Assembly (NCBI GenBank): GCA_052143575.1
Contig: JBKQSP010000041.1
Location: 12,181 to 76,180, forward strand
Length of the DNA: 64,000 nt
Source: JAKACA01 sp052143575
Lineage (GTDB): Bacteria; Actinomycetota; Acidimicrobiia; Acidimicrobiales; Bog-793
Direction of reading: 5' to 3'
Below, piece after piece: positions 16,169-24,827 of this stretch (its first letter is position 1; every line of letters begins with the position of its first letter). The notes below the pieces were generated by a model. The model saw nothing but the letters and a program-made list of their open reading frames with translations. It ran no database searches and had not been told where the DNA came from. A program made the position numbers and the translations under genes.

Positions 16169-19100
16169 TCAGCTCGACACCTTGTAGCGGTAGGGGATAG
16201 CGGCAAGATCGTCGGCATCGGGGAGAGCAACACCGGAGATGCTGCCGAGGGCGTAGTCAGCGACGTACAGGGTCCCCGAGACGGTCGTGCCCGCCGAGGC
16301 GGTCGGCGTGATCTCGACGGTGATGTTGGCGCTGTCGCCGGCCGGCACGTACTGCGGCGAGAAGCCGCTCGACAATCCGTTGGCGTAGGACCAGAAGTCG
16401 CCCGTGGACGAGGTCACCGCCTTGTCGAAGGCTTGCGTGACGGCCTTCAACGAGGCAGTTGCCTTCCCCGCCGGGGCTCCCGATGCCGGGTAGGGCCCGC
16501 GCTCGTCTGGGTTGAGGAGCCACAGTCCCGGGCTCACGACGGGCTCGCTCAGCGTGAGGCTGGCCGAGTGACTGCCCGTCGAACCGGAGACGGGCGGGAC
16601 CGTCAGCGCAGGAGACACGTCGGGGTCGCCCGGGAAGTACTCCAGGTCGAAGGTCACCGGCACATTGCCGGAGATGCTCGCCCTGAGCTGGCTCGTCTGC
16701 GTCGGCACGAAGTAGTACGGGAAGTTCAACCCGGCCGGCAGCGGCAGGCTGATGTTCGTCTCGCTCCCGTTCTGGTCCGCCAGGTTGACGGTAGCGGTGT
16801 GATCGAGGCGTGGGTCGACGAAGAAGGACTCCGGCGCCACTCCCGTGTTCTCGACGACCACCTTGAAGCTGTAGGTCTTCCCGTGCTTGAGGTGAACCGA
16901 GGCGCCCTTCGGGAGGTTGCTGGTCACCTCCACCTGGTTGAAGCGGATCGCGCCGCTGAAGGGCTCGGCGAGCTCGAAACCGGTCACCGGGTTGAGCCAC
17001 TCGAGCACGAGACGCCACTGCCCGGCGGCCGGGTCCACGTGGTAGATGTTCACCCAGGGCGTCGCCACCGGTGTGCCGAAGTTATCCGTCGTGATGTTGC
17101 TGGAATAGCCCACCGTCTGACCGAACGGGTCGACCAGGAAGCCGATGAGCTCCTCGTCCGGGTCACTGGAGAGGGCGATGCTGGCGTCGATGTCGGTCTT
17201 TCCGGACGGCACGTCGAAGGTGTAGGTGTTCATCTGTGCCTGGGCACCGGAGCGGCCGTTGCCTCCGGTGAGGACGCCCGAGAAGGTGCCCCCGTTCGGC
17301 CCGATCGGCACGAGGGTTCGCACCGTGACGGGGATCGTCGTCGTGGCGTCGGTCGTCGAGAGGACGATCGACTCGCTCGTGTCGCCTGCCGCCTTCGGGT
17401 TCGTGATCGTGACGTCGGCGGTGGATGTCTTGCCGGCGCCGATGGTGAGCGAGGAGGGGCTGATCTTCGAGGCCGAGGCGTACTCGAGCGTGCTGGCATT
17501 CCACTGCACGGTGCCGCTCGTGCCGACGCCGCCCGCCGTGGCGCCGTTCTGCTCGGTGAAGAAGACGGCCGTCCAGGTACCGGCCGGCGGGTTCGTCACT
17601 TCGACCTCGCCGTAGTCTCCCAACCCCTGCGGGAGGGAGTAGCCGGCATAAGCGCCGTCCGGCTCGATGAGGCCGAAATGCAGGAGCGATGTCTGCCCTG
17701 AGTACTGGTAGTCGGCCGAGAACTCGAGACGGGACGTGCCCGTCGTCGCCGGCACCGTGAAGGTCTCGTTCTGGTACACCTCGGTGACGCCGCTCCAGAT
17801 CGGGAACGTCCCCGTGTTGGCGGGGCAGGCGCCCGTCGCCGTCCCCGGCTGCATGCAGAAGGAGCCGCTGTGGCTGGCGACCTTGTGGGTGAGCGCCCGC
17901 GTGGAGAGGTGGACGGTCGTGGAGGAGGCGCCCGTGTTCGTGAGCGAGATGGCGTCCGTCGTGCTCGTGCCCGGCTTCTGCACGATGTTGATCTGGCCGG
18001 GGCTGACGAGCAGGCCACCGCTCGGCGTGCCGCTCGTCGGGGCGATCGACTTCGCCTCCTTGACGGCGGCGAGCACGTCGAGGAGCCCGGCGCCTTGCTC
18101 GTCGGCGGGTGCGCCGATGTCGGTGGCGGTGCTCATGAGGATCTTCTTCACGAGGGCCGGCGATGGATCGGCGCCGCTGTGGGTGGATGCATAGGCGGAG
18201 ATGACGTCAGCAGCCGCTGCCGCTGTGAGCGGTGACGACTCGCTCGTACCACCGGAGAGCTCGATGGGCGAGGCGGCGTCGTTCTCGTTCGTGCAGTCCG
18301 CGAACTGCGCCTTGTTGGCGTCGCACAGCGCCCAGTTGAGGTCGCCGGGGGCCACGAGGTCGACCGTGTTGCCGGCCTGGGTGTACCCGCCCGACGAGAG
18401 GTCTGAGATGTTGTTGTCGACGTAGGTGCCGTTGGCGCTCGGGTCGTTGATTCCGGCGTAGGCGACCTGCTCGTAGGCCCGGAACGTCGTCGTCGCCCCG
18501 ACGCTGATGACGTGGGGGTCGGAGGCGGGTGAGCCGATCGTGCTCGTGATGCCGGCATCGCCGGAGCTGACGACGACGGTGACACCAGCCGCCACAGCGG
18601 CGTCGTCCGCTTCACGGACGGCGTCGACGGCCGTGTCCGGGAAGTTGTTCGAGCCGAACGACTCGTTGATGACCTTGGCTCCGTTGAGCACGGCGTAGTT
18701 GATCGCCTGGATGAAGCCGGACGTGGTGGTGTCGTCGTTCTGGGCGAAGATCTTGAGGGCCAGCACGCTGGCACCGGGTGCTGCTCCGACGATCTTGATG
18801 TCACAGCCGGTGGGCAGCGGGTGGGCGGTGCTGACGAAATTCGAGAGGTCGTAGGCCGAGTTGCCCTGGGCGGCGATCGAGCTGGCGTCGAGGAAAGCCT
18901 CGCCACCGGCCGTGGGCGCCGTCGTGCCGTCACCGGAGAAGTCCTCGTACCTCGTGATCACGGGCGATCCGGTGGTGGAGCCGGTCGAGGCGAAGCTGGC
19001 GTTGCGCTGAAAGTCCGGGTTCGTGGGGTCGATGCCGTCGGCGAGGAAGGCCACGGTGACGCCGGCACCGTCGTCGGCGCCGAGCTGTGACGGCGTGGCG

Positions 19101-19612
19101 TTGATGTTGGTGAGGGCTTCCGGGTCGAGCTCGGGAGACCCCGCCGTCCCGCACGACGGTGACCCGCTGAGAGGCTTCGGGGTGGCGCTGCGGGGTGCTC
19201 CGAGCGGCGCCGGCACGGCGGCGGAGGGCCCCGGGATGACGCCGTCGGGGACGACGGAGGCGACGGCCGGGTTGGCGGCAAGGGTGGTGGCCTCGCTCGT
19301 CGGCACCGTGGCGATCACGGTGTTGAGAACGCTCGTCGTGGAGATGTCGCGAGCGCCTGCGGCTTTGAGCTGGGCGATGACGGGTGCCTGCTCGGTCCGG
19401 ATGGCATCGATGCGGCGGGCGGACCTGACGGACAGCCCGCTGTTCTGGTCGCGCAGGATGAGGATCACCTTCTCCGGCGGGCCGGACGCCGTCACATGCG
19501 GCACGGCACGCTGCGGAATGGCAGCCACGGCAGTCGTCTGGATGGCCGTGGCCACGGCCAGGGTCGGCACGGCACAGATCGCCAGCCAGGTCCTGAGCTT
19601 GAACGAACGCAT
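16169..19612 (-). CDS. Large exported subtilase-like protein with sedolisin-type active-site residues
   Basis: This encodes 1147 residues from ATG 19612, set by GTGGAGG five bases upstream. Signal peptide: residues 1-32. An inhibitor-I9-like propeptide (about 45-125, KVILILRDQNSG) precedes the subtilisin fold: VTVAFLADGID (near 190), then APGASVLALKIF, VTVVVSSGDAG and LSGGTSESSP with serine 457. The usual HGTHVAG histidine motif is absent. The aligned segment reads EAFLDASSIAA, giving Glu238 and Asp242, and the oxyanion position is Asp352 in SSGD. Glu-x3-Asp, SSGD and GGTS are the S53 sedolisin signature. The C-terminal 600 residues are beta-sandwich domains with no anchor. An extracellular protease is likely, though a pseudo-enzyme is not excluded. 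Confidence 0.82.
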   Translation of the reverse strand: MRSFKLRTWLAICAVPTLAVATAIQTTAVAAIPQRAVPHVTASGPPEKVILILRDQNSGLSVRSARRIDAIRTEQAPVIAQLKAAGARDISTTSVLNTVIATVPTSEATTLAANPAVASVVPDGVIPGPSAAVPAPLGAPRSATPKPLSGSPSCGTAGSPELDPEALTNINATPSQLGADDGAGVTVAFLADGIDPTNPDFQRNASFASTGSTTGSPVITRYEDFSGDGTTAPTAGGEAFLDASSIAAQGNSAYDLSNFVSTAHPLPTGCDIKIVGAAPGASVLALKIFAQNDDTTTSGFIQAINYAVLNGAKVINESFGSNNFPDTAVDAVREADDAAVAAGVTVVVSSGDAGITSTIGSPASDPHVISVGATTTFRAYEQVAYAGINDPSANGTYVDNNISDLSSGGYTQAGNTVDLVAPGDLNWALCDANKAQFADCTNENDAASPIELSGGTSESSPLTAAAAADVISAYASTHSGADPSPALVKKILMSTATDIGAPADEQGAGLLDVLAAVKEAKSIAPTSGTPSGGLLVSPGQINIVQKPGTSTTDAISLTNTGASSTTVHLSTRALTHKVASHSGSFCMQPGTATGACPANTGTFPIWSGVTEVYQNETFTVPATTGTSRLEFSADYQYSGQTSLLHFGLIEPDGAYAGYSLPQGLGDYGEVEVTNPPAGTWTAVFFTEQNGATAGGVGTSGTVQWNASTLEYASASKISPSSLTIGAGKTSTADVTITNPKAAGDTSESIVLSTTDATTTIPVTVRTLVPIGPNGGTFSGVLTGGNGRSGAQAQMNTYTFDVPSGKTDIDASIALSSDPDEELIGFLVDPFGQTVGYSSNITTDNFGTPVATPWVNIYHVDPAAGQWRLVLEWLNPVTGFELAEPFSGAIRFNQVEVTSNLPKGASVHLKHGKTYSFKVVVENTGVAPESFFVDPRLDHTATVNLADQNGSETNISLPLPAGLNFPYYFVPTQTSQLRASISGNVPVTFDLEYFPGDPDVSPALTVPPVSGSTGSHSASLTLSEPVVSPGLWLLNPDERGPYPASGAPAGKATASLKAVTQAFDKAVTSSTGDFWSYANGLSSGFSPQYVPAGDSANITVEITPTASAGTTVSGTLYVADYALGSISGVALPDADDLAAIPYRYKVSS

Positions 19613-19630
19613 CGCTACCTCCACAAATCG

Positions 19631-19655
19631 GGTGCCCTCATTGGCCTTGGGCACC
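19631..19655 (-). promoter_or_regulatory. Inverted repeat in the leader of the peptidase gene
   Basis: GGTGCCC, an 11-base spacer and GGGCACC lie 19-43 bases upstream of the ATG at 19612. The arms are perfect and their starts are 18 bases apart, fitting either a leader hairpin or an operator for a dimeric regulator. Confidence 0.4.
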
Positions 19656-19798
19656 TTAGGCGTTCGTTACCTTCCTGTCACCTGAAATTCATCCGCCGTG
19701 CCGACGTCTCGCTCCTCGTCTTCGTGCAGGCCTGGTACCCGCCCGTTCGAGCTATGCGATGATGCAGCACCAAAGCCCCTGTACGAAAGGACCGGCAC

Positions 19799-21067
19799 GT
19801 GCGCTGGAACCTTCCCTCCGAGCAGATCCCCGAAGCCTGGTTCAACGTCGTCCCCCATCTCGCCACGCCGCTCGAGCCGCCCCTTCACCCGGGCACCCGG
19901 CAGCCGGTGGGACCTGACGACCTCGCACCCCTGTTCCCCATGGCCCTCATCGGCCAGGAGGTCTCGGCCGAGCCGTGGATCGACATCCCCGGTGCCGTGC
20001 TCGACGTGCTGAGGCTCTGGAGACCGACGCCACTCGTTCGCGCCCGCCGCCTCGAGGAGGCCCTCGGCACGCCCGCCCGGATCTACTACAAGGACGAGTC
20101 CGTCTCTCCTGCCGGCTCGCACAAGCCCAACACTGCCGTCCCGCAGGCCTTCTACAACAAGGCGGAGGGCGTCAAGCGCCTGACGACCGAGACGGGGGCC
20201 GGCCAGTGGGGCAGCGCCCTCGGGTTCGCGAGCGCCCTCTTCGGCCTCGAGTGCCACGTGTACATGGTGCGGGCGTCCTACGAGCAGAAACCCTACCGGC
20301 GCGTGATGATGGAGACCTGGGGGGCCGACGTCGTGCCCTCCCCGGTCGATCAGCCCGATCACCCCGGATCGCTCGGTTTGGCGATAAGTGACGCCGTGCG
20401 CGACGCCGCAAGCCGCGAGGACAGCCACTACGCGCTCGGCTCCGTGCTCAACCACGTCCTGCTCCATCAGACCGTCATCGGCCAAGAGGCCAAGCGGCAG
20501 CTCGTCCTGGCTGATGAGCGCCTGCCCGACGTCGTGATCGGCTGCTGCGGCGGGGGATCGAACTTCGGCGGCATCTCGTTGCCGTTCGTGCCCGACGCCG
20601 GCGTCCGCCTCCTCGCCGTCGAGCCGACCGCTTGCGCCACGCTCACGACGGGGACCTTCGAGTACGACTTCGGCGACACGGCCGGCATGACGCCCTTGCT
20701 GCCCATGTACACCCTCGGTCACGACTTCATCCCGCCGTCCATCCACGCCGGGGGCTTGCGCTACCACGGTGACGCCCCCATCGTCTGCAACCTCGTCAAA
20801 GCGGGCAGGGCGGAAGCCTTCGCATACCCGCAGTCCAAGGTCTTCGAAGCCGCCATCATGTTTGCCCGCTCGCAGGGCACGATCCCGGCGCCCGAGACGG
20901 CTCACGCCATCCGTGCCGTCATCGACGAGGCGCTGGCGGCCAAGGAGACCGGCGAGGAACGGGTGATCCTCTTCTCCTACTCGGGACACGGGCTGCTCGA
21001 CCTCGGTGCCTACGACGACTACCTGCACGGCCGCCTCGACGCCGACGGGGCGCCGAACGTCGCCTGA
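19799..21067 (+). CDS. trpB2: TrpB2-type PLP-dependent tryptophan synthase beta-like protein
   Basis: This encodes 422 residues from GTG 19799 with GAAAGGA upstream. It matches the TrpB2 branch: an extended N-terminus (WNLPSEQIPEAWFNVVPHLA), then RPTPLVRARRLEEALG, PLP lysine in SPAGSHKPNTA, TETGAGQWGSALGF and the phosphate-binding CCGGGSNFGG, with length slightly above the 400 residues of TrpB1. TrpB2 joins indole and serine to form tryptophan, usually without TrpA, and may salvage indole or use phosphoserine. It stands alone between the peptidase and the propeller protein, away from any trp operon, as is common for TrpB2. Confidence 0.93.
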   Translation: MRWNLPSEQIPEAWFNVVPHLATPLEPPLHPGTRQPVGPDDLAPLFPMALIGQEVSAEPWIDIPGAVLDVLRLWRPTPLVRARRLEEALGTPARIYYKDESVSPAGSHKPNTAVPQAFYNKAEGVKRLTTETGAGQWGSALGFASALFGLECHVYMVRASYEQKPYRRVMMETWGADVVPSPVDQPDHPGSLGLAISDAVRDAASREDSHYALGSVLNHVLLHQTVIGQEAKRQLVLADERLPDVVIGCCGGGSNFGGISLPFVPDAGVRLLAVEPTACATLTTGTFEYDFGDTAGMTPLLPMYTLGHDFIPPSIHAGGLRYHGDAPIVCNLVKAGRAEAFAYPQSKVFEAAIMFARSQGTIPAPETAHAIRAVIDEALAAKETGEERVILFSYSGHGLLDLGAYDDYLHGRLDADGAPNVA

Positions 21068-21096
21068 GGTCTCGGTCGGGAGGCCGCCGGCTCTCG

Positions 21097-22713
21097 TCAG
21101 GACGTGCGGCCGCCGCGGCGGCGGGCGATCAGCCAGGCCGCCGTGCCGCCGATGGCCACGCCGGCGACGACGATGAGGGCGCTGAGTCCCGTTGGCAGCC
21201 CACGGGAGGGCGCCTTTGTCGGGCGCGGTGTCGTCGACGTGCTGGTAGGGGCGGTCGTCGCGGTCGTCGTCGTGCCGCCGCCGGCGCCCGTCGTGGTCGT
21301 CGTGCCTCCCGCTGCCGGGGCGCTGAAGGCGACGACGCGGTCGGAGGACGGGGCGAGCAGGAGCCCGTCGCCGACGCTCGGGGTCGGGAAGTGATTGGCA
21401 GGCGTCCCGACCTGAGCCTGCTGGCGTACCTGACCGGTCCTCGGGTCGAGCCCGTAGAGCTCGCCGTTCTGGCCGATCGTCCAGACGAGGCCGGCGGCCA
21501 CGAGGGGCGGGCCGCCGCCGGTGTCCGAGCTCCAGCGGAGGTGGAGCGCCGGAGGCGAGACGCCGACCGCGATGGCGACGACGCCGCTCAAGCACGGCAG
21601 GTACACCGTGGACCCGATCACGGCGCTCCCGCCGTCGATGTCGTTGCTGCAGAGCGATCCGAGCTCCGCCTCCTGCCCGCCGATGCCGCCGAGGTGCGTG
21701 CGGTTCAGCAGGAAGGCGATGCGCGACTTCCCTGCGGCCACGACCGCCCCGTCGGTGAGCAGCGCCGGCTCCATCGAGAGGTCGAGATCACTGGCGTTGT
21801 CGGAGGCCCACGTGCTCGGGGCGAAGTACTGCAGGAGCCGCAGCGACGAGGAGAGCTCGAGCACCGAATCGCTGTCGTCGTAGGCCTCGGCTGTCGACTT
21901 CACCGATCCGTTGCCCGCCTCTACCCAGATGTCGCCCTCGTTGTCGACAGCGGGCGCCGCCCCCCCCATCCAGATGGCCCCTTGGTCGTCGCCCGCTGCG
22001 GAGTCGACCTCGAAGTCGAGGGGCGTGCCGCCCGTCTCGCCGGCACCCACGACCCAGCCGTGGTACGTCGAGCAGTCGCCGTAGTTGCCGCCGAAGCCGA
22101 ACACGACCCTGCCGGCGTCGAGGGTCAGCCCGGTCCGCTGCAAGATGGCGGCGGGCGCCGAGCCCGGCGGGTCGACGCGCTCGTTCAGCTCCACGGCGCC
22201 GGAGGCGAGGCTGAGGCCGATGAGGTGGTGGCTCGGGCTTCCATCGAGGAATTCGTCGGCGACGAGGAAGATCTCGGAGCGGGATTGGTCGATCACCGGT
22301 GTGCCCGTGATCCCCACCTCGGGCGTGATGTCCCCGCAGGGCAGTGAGCCGGACGGCACCGGCGTGCCCACGTGCCGTGACCAGTCGATTGCCCCGGTGG
22401 CGGCCGAGAGGGCGTAGACGGTGTCGTTCTCCGTCGCGACGTACACCCGGCCGCCATCGGCGAGGGGCTCGCCGAAGATCTGACCGTCGAGACTGGGAGA
22501 GGTCCACACCGGCTGGGCGGTTCTCACGGCCGAGATGGAGGCGACGACGCCGCTGCCGGCGGCATCGCCGTGGTACACCGTGAAGGCGCTCGGATCGAAG
22601 GAAGGCGACTGCGCCTCCGCACCCGGTGGTGCCGCGAGGTCGAGGGCCGAGACGGTGAGGGCACAGAGGGCGCAGATCGCCGTCACTCTGGCCTTGTCGA
22701 AGGGACGGCGCAC
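21097..22713 (-). CDS. Exported PQQ-type beta-propeller with C-terminal membrane anchor
   Basis: This encodes 538 residues if begun at GTG 22713, 11 bases after the DUF427 stop, which gives a clean signal peptide (VTAICALCALTVSALDLAAP). Repeats of the PQQ/YVTN type follow: GRVYVATENDTVYALSAATG, AIDWSRHVGTP, VWTIGQNGELYGLDPRTGQV. A threonine-rich linker (about 40 residues), one membrane helix (LSALIVVAGVAIGGTAAWLI) and a basic ARRRGGR tail end the protein. The GLPTG before the helix is one residue short of an LPxTG sorting signal, so membrane anchoring is more likely than sortase attachment. There are no catalytic residues I can name; a ligand- or protein-binding surface protein is likely. It is probably the last gene of the DUF427/AlkD-like unit. 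Confidence 0.8.
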   Translation of the reverse strand: MRRPFDKARVTAICALCALTVSALDLAAPPGAEAQSPSFDPSAFTVYHGDAAGSGVVASISAVRTAQPVWTSPSLDGQIFGEPLADGGRVYVATENDTVYALSAATGAIDWSRHVGTPVPSGSLPCGDITPEVGITGTPVIDQSRSEIFLVADEFLDGSPSHHLIGLSLASGAVELNERVDPPGSAPAAILQRTGLTLDAGRVVFGFGGNYGDCSTYHGWVVGAGETGGTPLDFEVDSAAGDDQGAIWMGGAAPAVDNEGDIWVEAGNGSVKSTAEAYDDSDSVLELSSSLRLLQYFAPSTWASDNASDLDLSMEPALLTDGAVVAAGKSRIAFLLNRTHLGGIGGQEAELGSLCSNDIDGGSAVIGSTVYLPCLSGVVAIAVGVSPPALHLRWSSDTGGGPPLVAAGLVWTIGQNGELYGLDPRTGQVRQQAQVGTPANHFPTPSVGDGLLLAPSSDRVVAFSAPAAGGTTTTTGAGGGTTTTATTAPTSTSTTPRPTKAPSRGLPTGLSALIVVAGVAIGGTAAWLIARRRGGRTS

Positions 22714-22724
22714 CGCTCGCCGTC

Positions 22725-23474
22725 TCAGGAGAAGTGCGTCGCCGGCCGCTCGAGCAGAACCCCGTCGAGCCTGATGTCGACCCTCTCGTTGTAGAACGCC
22801 ACGAGACCAGCGATGCCTGCCGACTCGTGAGCCGGGTGCCGGTACCACCAGACGATGTCGTCGTAGGTCGTGTCCTCGCTCTTCACCGAGTAGTACTCGG
22901 CTGTGCCCTTATAGGGGCAGCGCGTCGTGGCGGCCGAGGGCAGGAGGAGGTCGAGGCGCACGTCTGTCTTCGGGAGGTAGTAGCGGACGGGCAGGCCAGT
23001 TTCGAAGAGCAGCACCGGCCGGACGGAGTCCGCCACCGTGACGCCCCCGATCTCGACCTCAACGTGGCGAGAGCTGCGCAGCACGTCGACTCTCGTGTGG
23101 GGGTCGCGTGGGTGTACGTAGACCTGCTCGTCCTCCTCGAACCAGGCGTCCATGGCCTCCCAGTCGAAGCGGATGGCCCCGCGCAGCTCCTCGATGGGGG
23201 AGTCGGGATAGCGCCAGGCGGCATCGGCGGCGGCGGCGCCGCTCGTCGTCACCGTGAAGAAGGCGGCCTCGCCACGACTCGGTGAGTGCTCGGTCTTCCC
23301 GGACGCAACGAGAAGGGCCGTCCGGACGTCCTCGGCCGGGATGTAGTACGCCGGGTAATACGGGACCTCCCAGACGAGCAACGGGCGCGTCGTGTCCGCC
23401 ACGAGCTCCCCGCCGAGAAAGGTCCGCACCCGCTTGTGTCCCTGCTCGACCCGCACGCGTCCTCGATCGGTCAT
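22725..23474 (-). CDS. DUF427 tandem-domain protein
   Basis: This encodes 249 residues made of two DUF427 units. Each has the pattern VRTFLGGELVADTTRPLLVW then YYPAYYIPAEDVR, GEAAFFTV, AWRYPDSP; the second repeats it as VEIGGVTVADSVRPVLLFE, VRYYLPKTDVR, GTAEYYSV and VWWYRHPAHE. The family is widespread in actinobacteria and of unknown activity. The two-domain form is common. The gene starts by a 4-base ATGA overlap with the stop of the AlkD-like gene, so the two are translationally coupled. Confidence 0.85.
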   Translation of the reverse strand: MTDRGRVRVEQGHKRVRTFLGGELVADTTRPLLVWEVPYYPAYYIPAEDVRTALLVASGKTEHSPSRGEAAFFTVTTSGAAAADAAWRYPDSPIEELRGAIRFDWEAMDAWFEEDEQVYVHPRDPHTRVDVLRSSRHVEVEIGGVTVADSVRPVLLFETGLPVRYYLPKTDVRLDLLLPSAATTRCPYKGTAEYYSVKSEDTTYDDIVWWYRHPAHESAGIAGLVAFYNERVDIRLDGVLLERPATHFS

Positions 23475-24223
23475 GCCGAGAGATTACGGGGGCGTCGGCG
23501 GTGCTCCTGGCGCAGCAACTCGGCATCAGCCGGTTGCAGGCACTTCACGACTTCGGTGAGCGTCACACCGGAGAGGCGCTGAACCCGCGGCCGCACCCAC
23601 TCCAGCACGAGCTCGGGGCGCCGCCGCCCCGTGTCCCGCAGAATCCAGCCGATGGCCTTGCGGATGAAGAACTCCTTCTCCTCGAGGAGCCGGTCGGCGT
23701 AGGAGAAGAACAGATCAGGGTTGCCGGCGCCTCGCCGCAGCGGCACGAGGAGCGCCAGCATGGCCGATCGGCGCAGCCAGAAGTCGTCGTCGGCGATCCA
23801 GCGGTCGAGCGTGGCGACCGTTTCCGGATGGGCCTCCACGACGCTCCCGACGACCTGGGCGGCAAGTGAGTCGACGAGCGCCCAGGTGCGCGACGCTCGT
23901 AGCAAGGTTTCGAGGAGCTCGAGATCGTCCGGGCCGAGGCAGCCGGTGTGCATCGTGAGGAGCTCGACGGCGAGCATGCGGCGCTCGTGGACAGGGACAG
24001 CCCAGAGTGCCGACACCAGTGCGACGAGGGGGTCGTGCTCGGTCACCGGGTAGACATCGCCGACGCGCCCCGCCACGTGGCGCATGGCAGGGACCGAAAC
24101 GCCGAGGAACTCGAGGTCGCTCTTCAGATAGGCGCGCTCCGAGATCGCCCGCTCCGGCGTCCCGAGGCTGCGTAGCTGTTGCTCCAGCTCCGCCGCCACG
24201 GTGACGGCCGCCGTCGCCGACAT
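23471..24223 (-). CDS. DNA alkylation repair protein, AlkD-like HEAT-repeat fold
   Basis: This encodes 250 residues, almost all helical repeats: YLKSDLEFLGVSVPAMRHVA, DPLVALVSALWAVPVHERRM, TWALVDSLAAQVVG, DDDFWLRRSAMLALL, EKEFFIRKAIGWILRD. The KSDLEFLGVSVP and WALVDSLAA phrases are typical of the AlkD/DNA_alkylation family, which excises N3- and N7-alkyl purines without base flipping. It begins two bases downstream of the adenylate kinase stop, in the same direction, and overlaps DUF427 by 4 bases. Substrate range cannot be judged from sequence. Confidence 0.88.
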   Translation of the reverse strand: MSATAAVTVAAELEQQLRSLGTPERAISERAYLKSDLEFLGVSVPAMRHVAGRVGDVYPVTEHDPLVALVSALWAVPVHERRMLAVELLTMHTGCLGPDDLELLETLLRASRTWALVDSLAAQVVGSVVEAHPETVATLDRWIADDDFWLRRSAMLALLVPLRRGAGNPDLFFSYADRLLEEKEFFIRKAIGWILRDTGRRRPELVLEWVRPRVQRLSGVTLTEVVKCLQPADAELLRQEHRRRPRNLSA

Positions 24224-24224
24224 C

Positions 24225-24791
24225 TCAGCGGGCGGAGAGCGCCGCCAGCGTGGCGTCGAGGACGTCCTGCGGCGACGAGGTGGCGTCGATGGTGACGAGG
24301 AGGCCGCGGTTTCGGTAGTACTCGAGCAGCGGCTCGGTCTCGGAGTGGAAGATTCGCAGGCGGCGCTCGATCACGGCAGTATCGGCGTCGTCGAGGCGAC
24401 CAGCCGACGAGCGACCTTGGAGGCGTTCTCGGACGACGTCGTCGGGGACGGCCATGTAGACGACAGCGTCGGCCGTCGCCCCGAGGGGAAGGGCCTGCTG
24501 GAACGCCATCTCAGCTTGCCGCAGCGTCCGGGGGAAGCCGTCGAGCACGTAGCCCCCGCTCGTCACGGCCCGAGCGATCGGTTCGCGCAGGAGCTCGAGC
24601 ACGATCTCGTCGGGGACGAGATCTCCGGACTGCACGTAGTCGGAGACGAGCTTTCCGATCTCGGTGGCATCGGCGAGGTGGTCACGCAGCAGCTCGCCCG
24701 AAGAGATGTGCGTAGCGCCCAGGCGCGCCGCCAGCAGGGGTCCTTGCGTGCCCTTGCCCGAACCGGGGGCTCCGAGGAGGATGAGTCGCAC
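24225..24791 (-). CDS. adk: Adenylate kinase, short-LID form
   Basis: This encodes 188 residues starting at GTG 24791. The P-loop GAPGSGKGT is at residues 7-15, the AMP site reads SSGELLRDH and GYVLDGFPRTLRQAEM, and the short-LID arginines are in RSSAGRLDDAD then ERRLRIFHSET. Mycobacterial Adk has the same short LID. It interconverts ATP, AMP and ADP. Actinobacteria normally carry adk beside secY and map in the ribosomal-protein operon; this copy is elsewhere, next to AIM24 and AlkD-like genes, so it may be a second copy. Confidence 0.92.
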   Translation of the reverse strand: MRLILLGAPGSGKGTQGPLLAARLGATHISSGELLRDHLADATEIGKLVSDYVQSGDLVPDEIVLELLREPIARAVTSGGYVLDGFPRTLRQAEMAFQQALPLGATADAVVYMAVPDDVVRERLQGRSSAGRLDDADTAVIERRLRIFHSETEPLLEYYRNRGLLVTIDATSSPQDVLDATLAALSAR

Positions 24792-24827
24792 AGGGGCAGA
24801 GATCGATCTCGAGGGCGGCGGCGACAG

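Noticed and set aside
16169..19612. Calling the protein an ordinary S8 subtilisin
   Set aside because: The HGT histidine motif is missing and the oxyanion Asn is Asp, so a plain subtilisin label would mislead.
21097..21250. LPxTG sortase signal in the PQQ-propeller protein
   Set aside because: The sequence is GLPTG, lacking one residue, and the helix with basic tail is enough to explain anchoring.
19667..21595. A 642-codon open frame antisense to trpB2
   Set aside because: trpB2 is unmistakable on the plus strand; the antisense frame has shadow composition.
24225..24791. Adenylate kinase as a truncated pseudogene
   Set aside because: The short length comes from the short LID normal in actinobacterial Adk; all catalytic blocks are intact.
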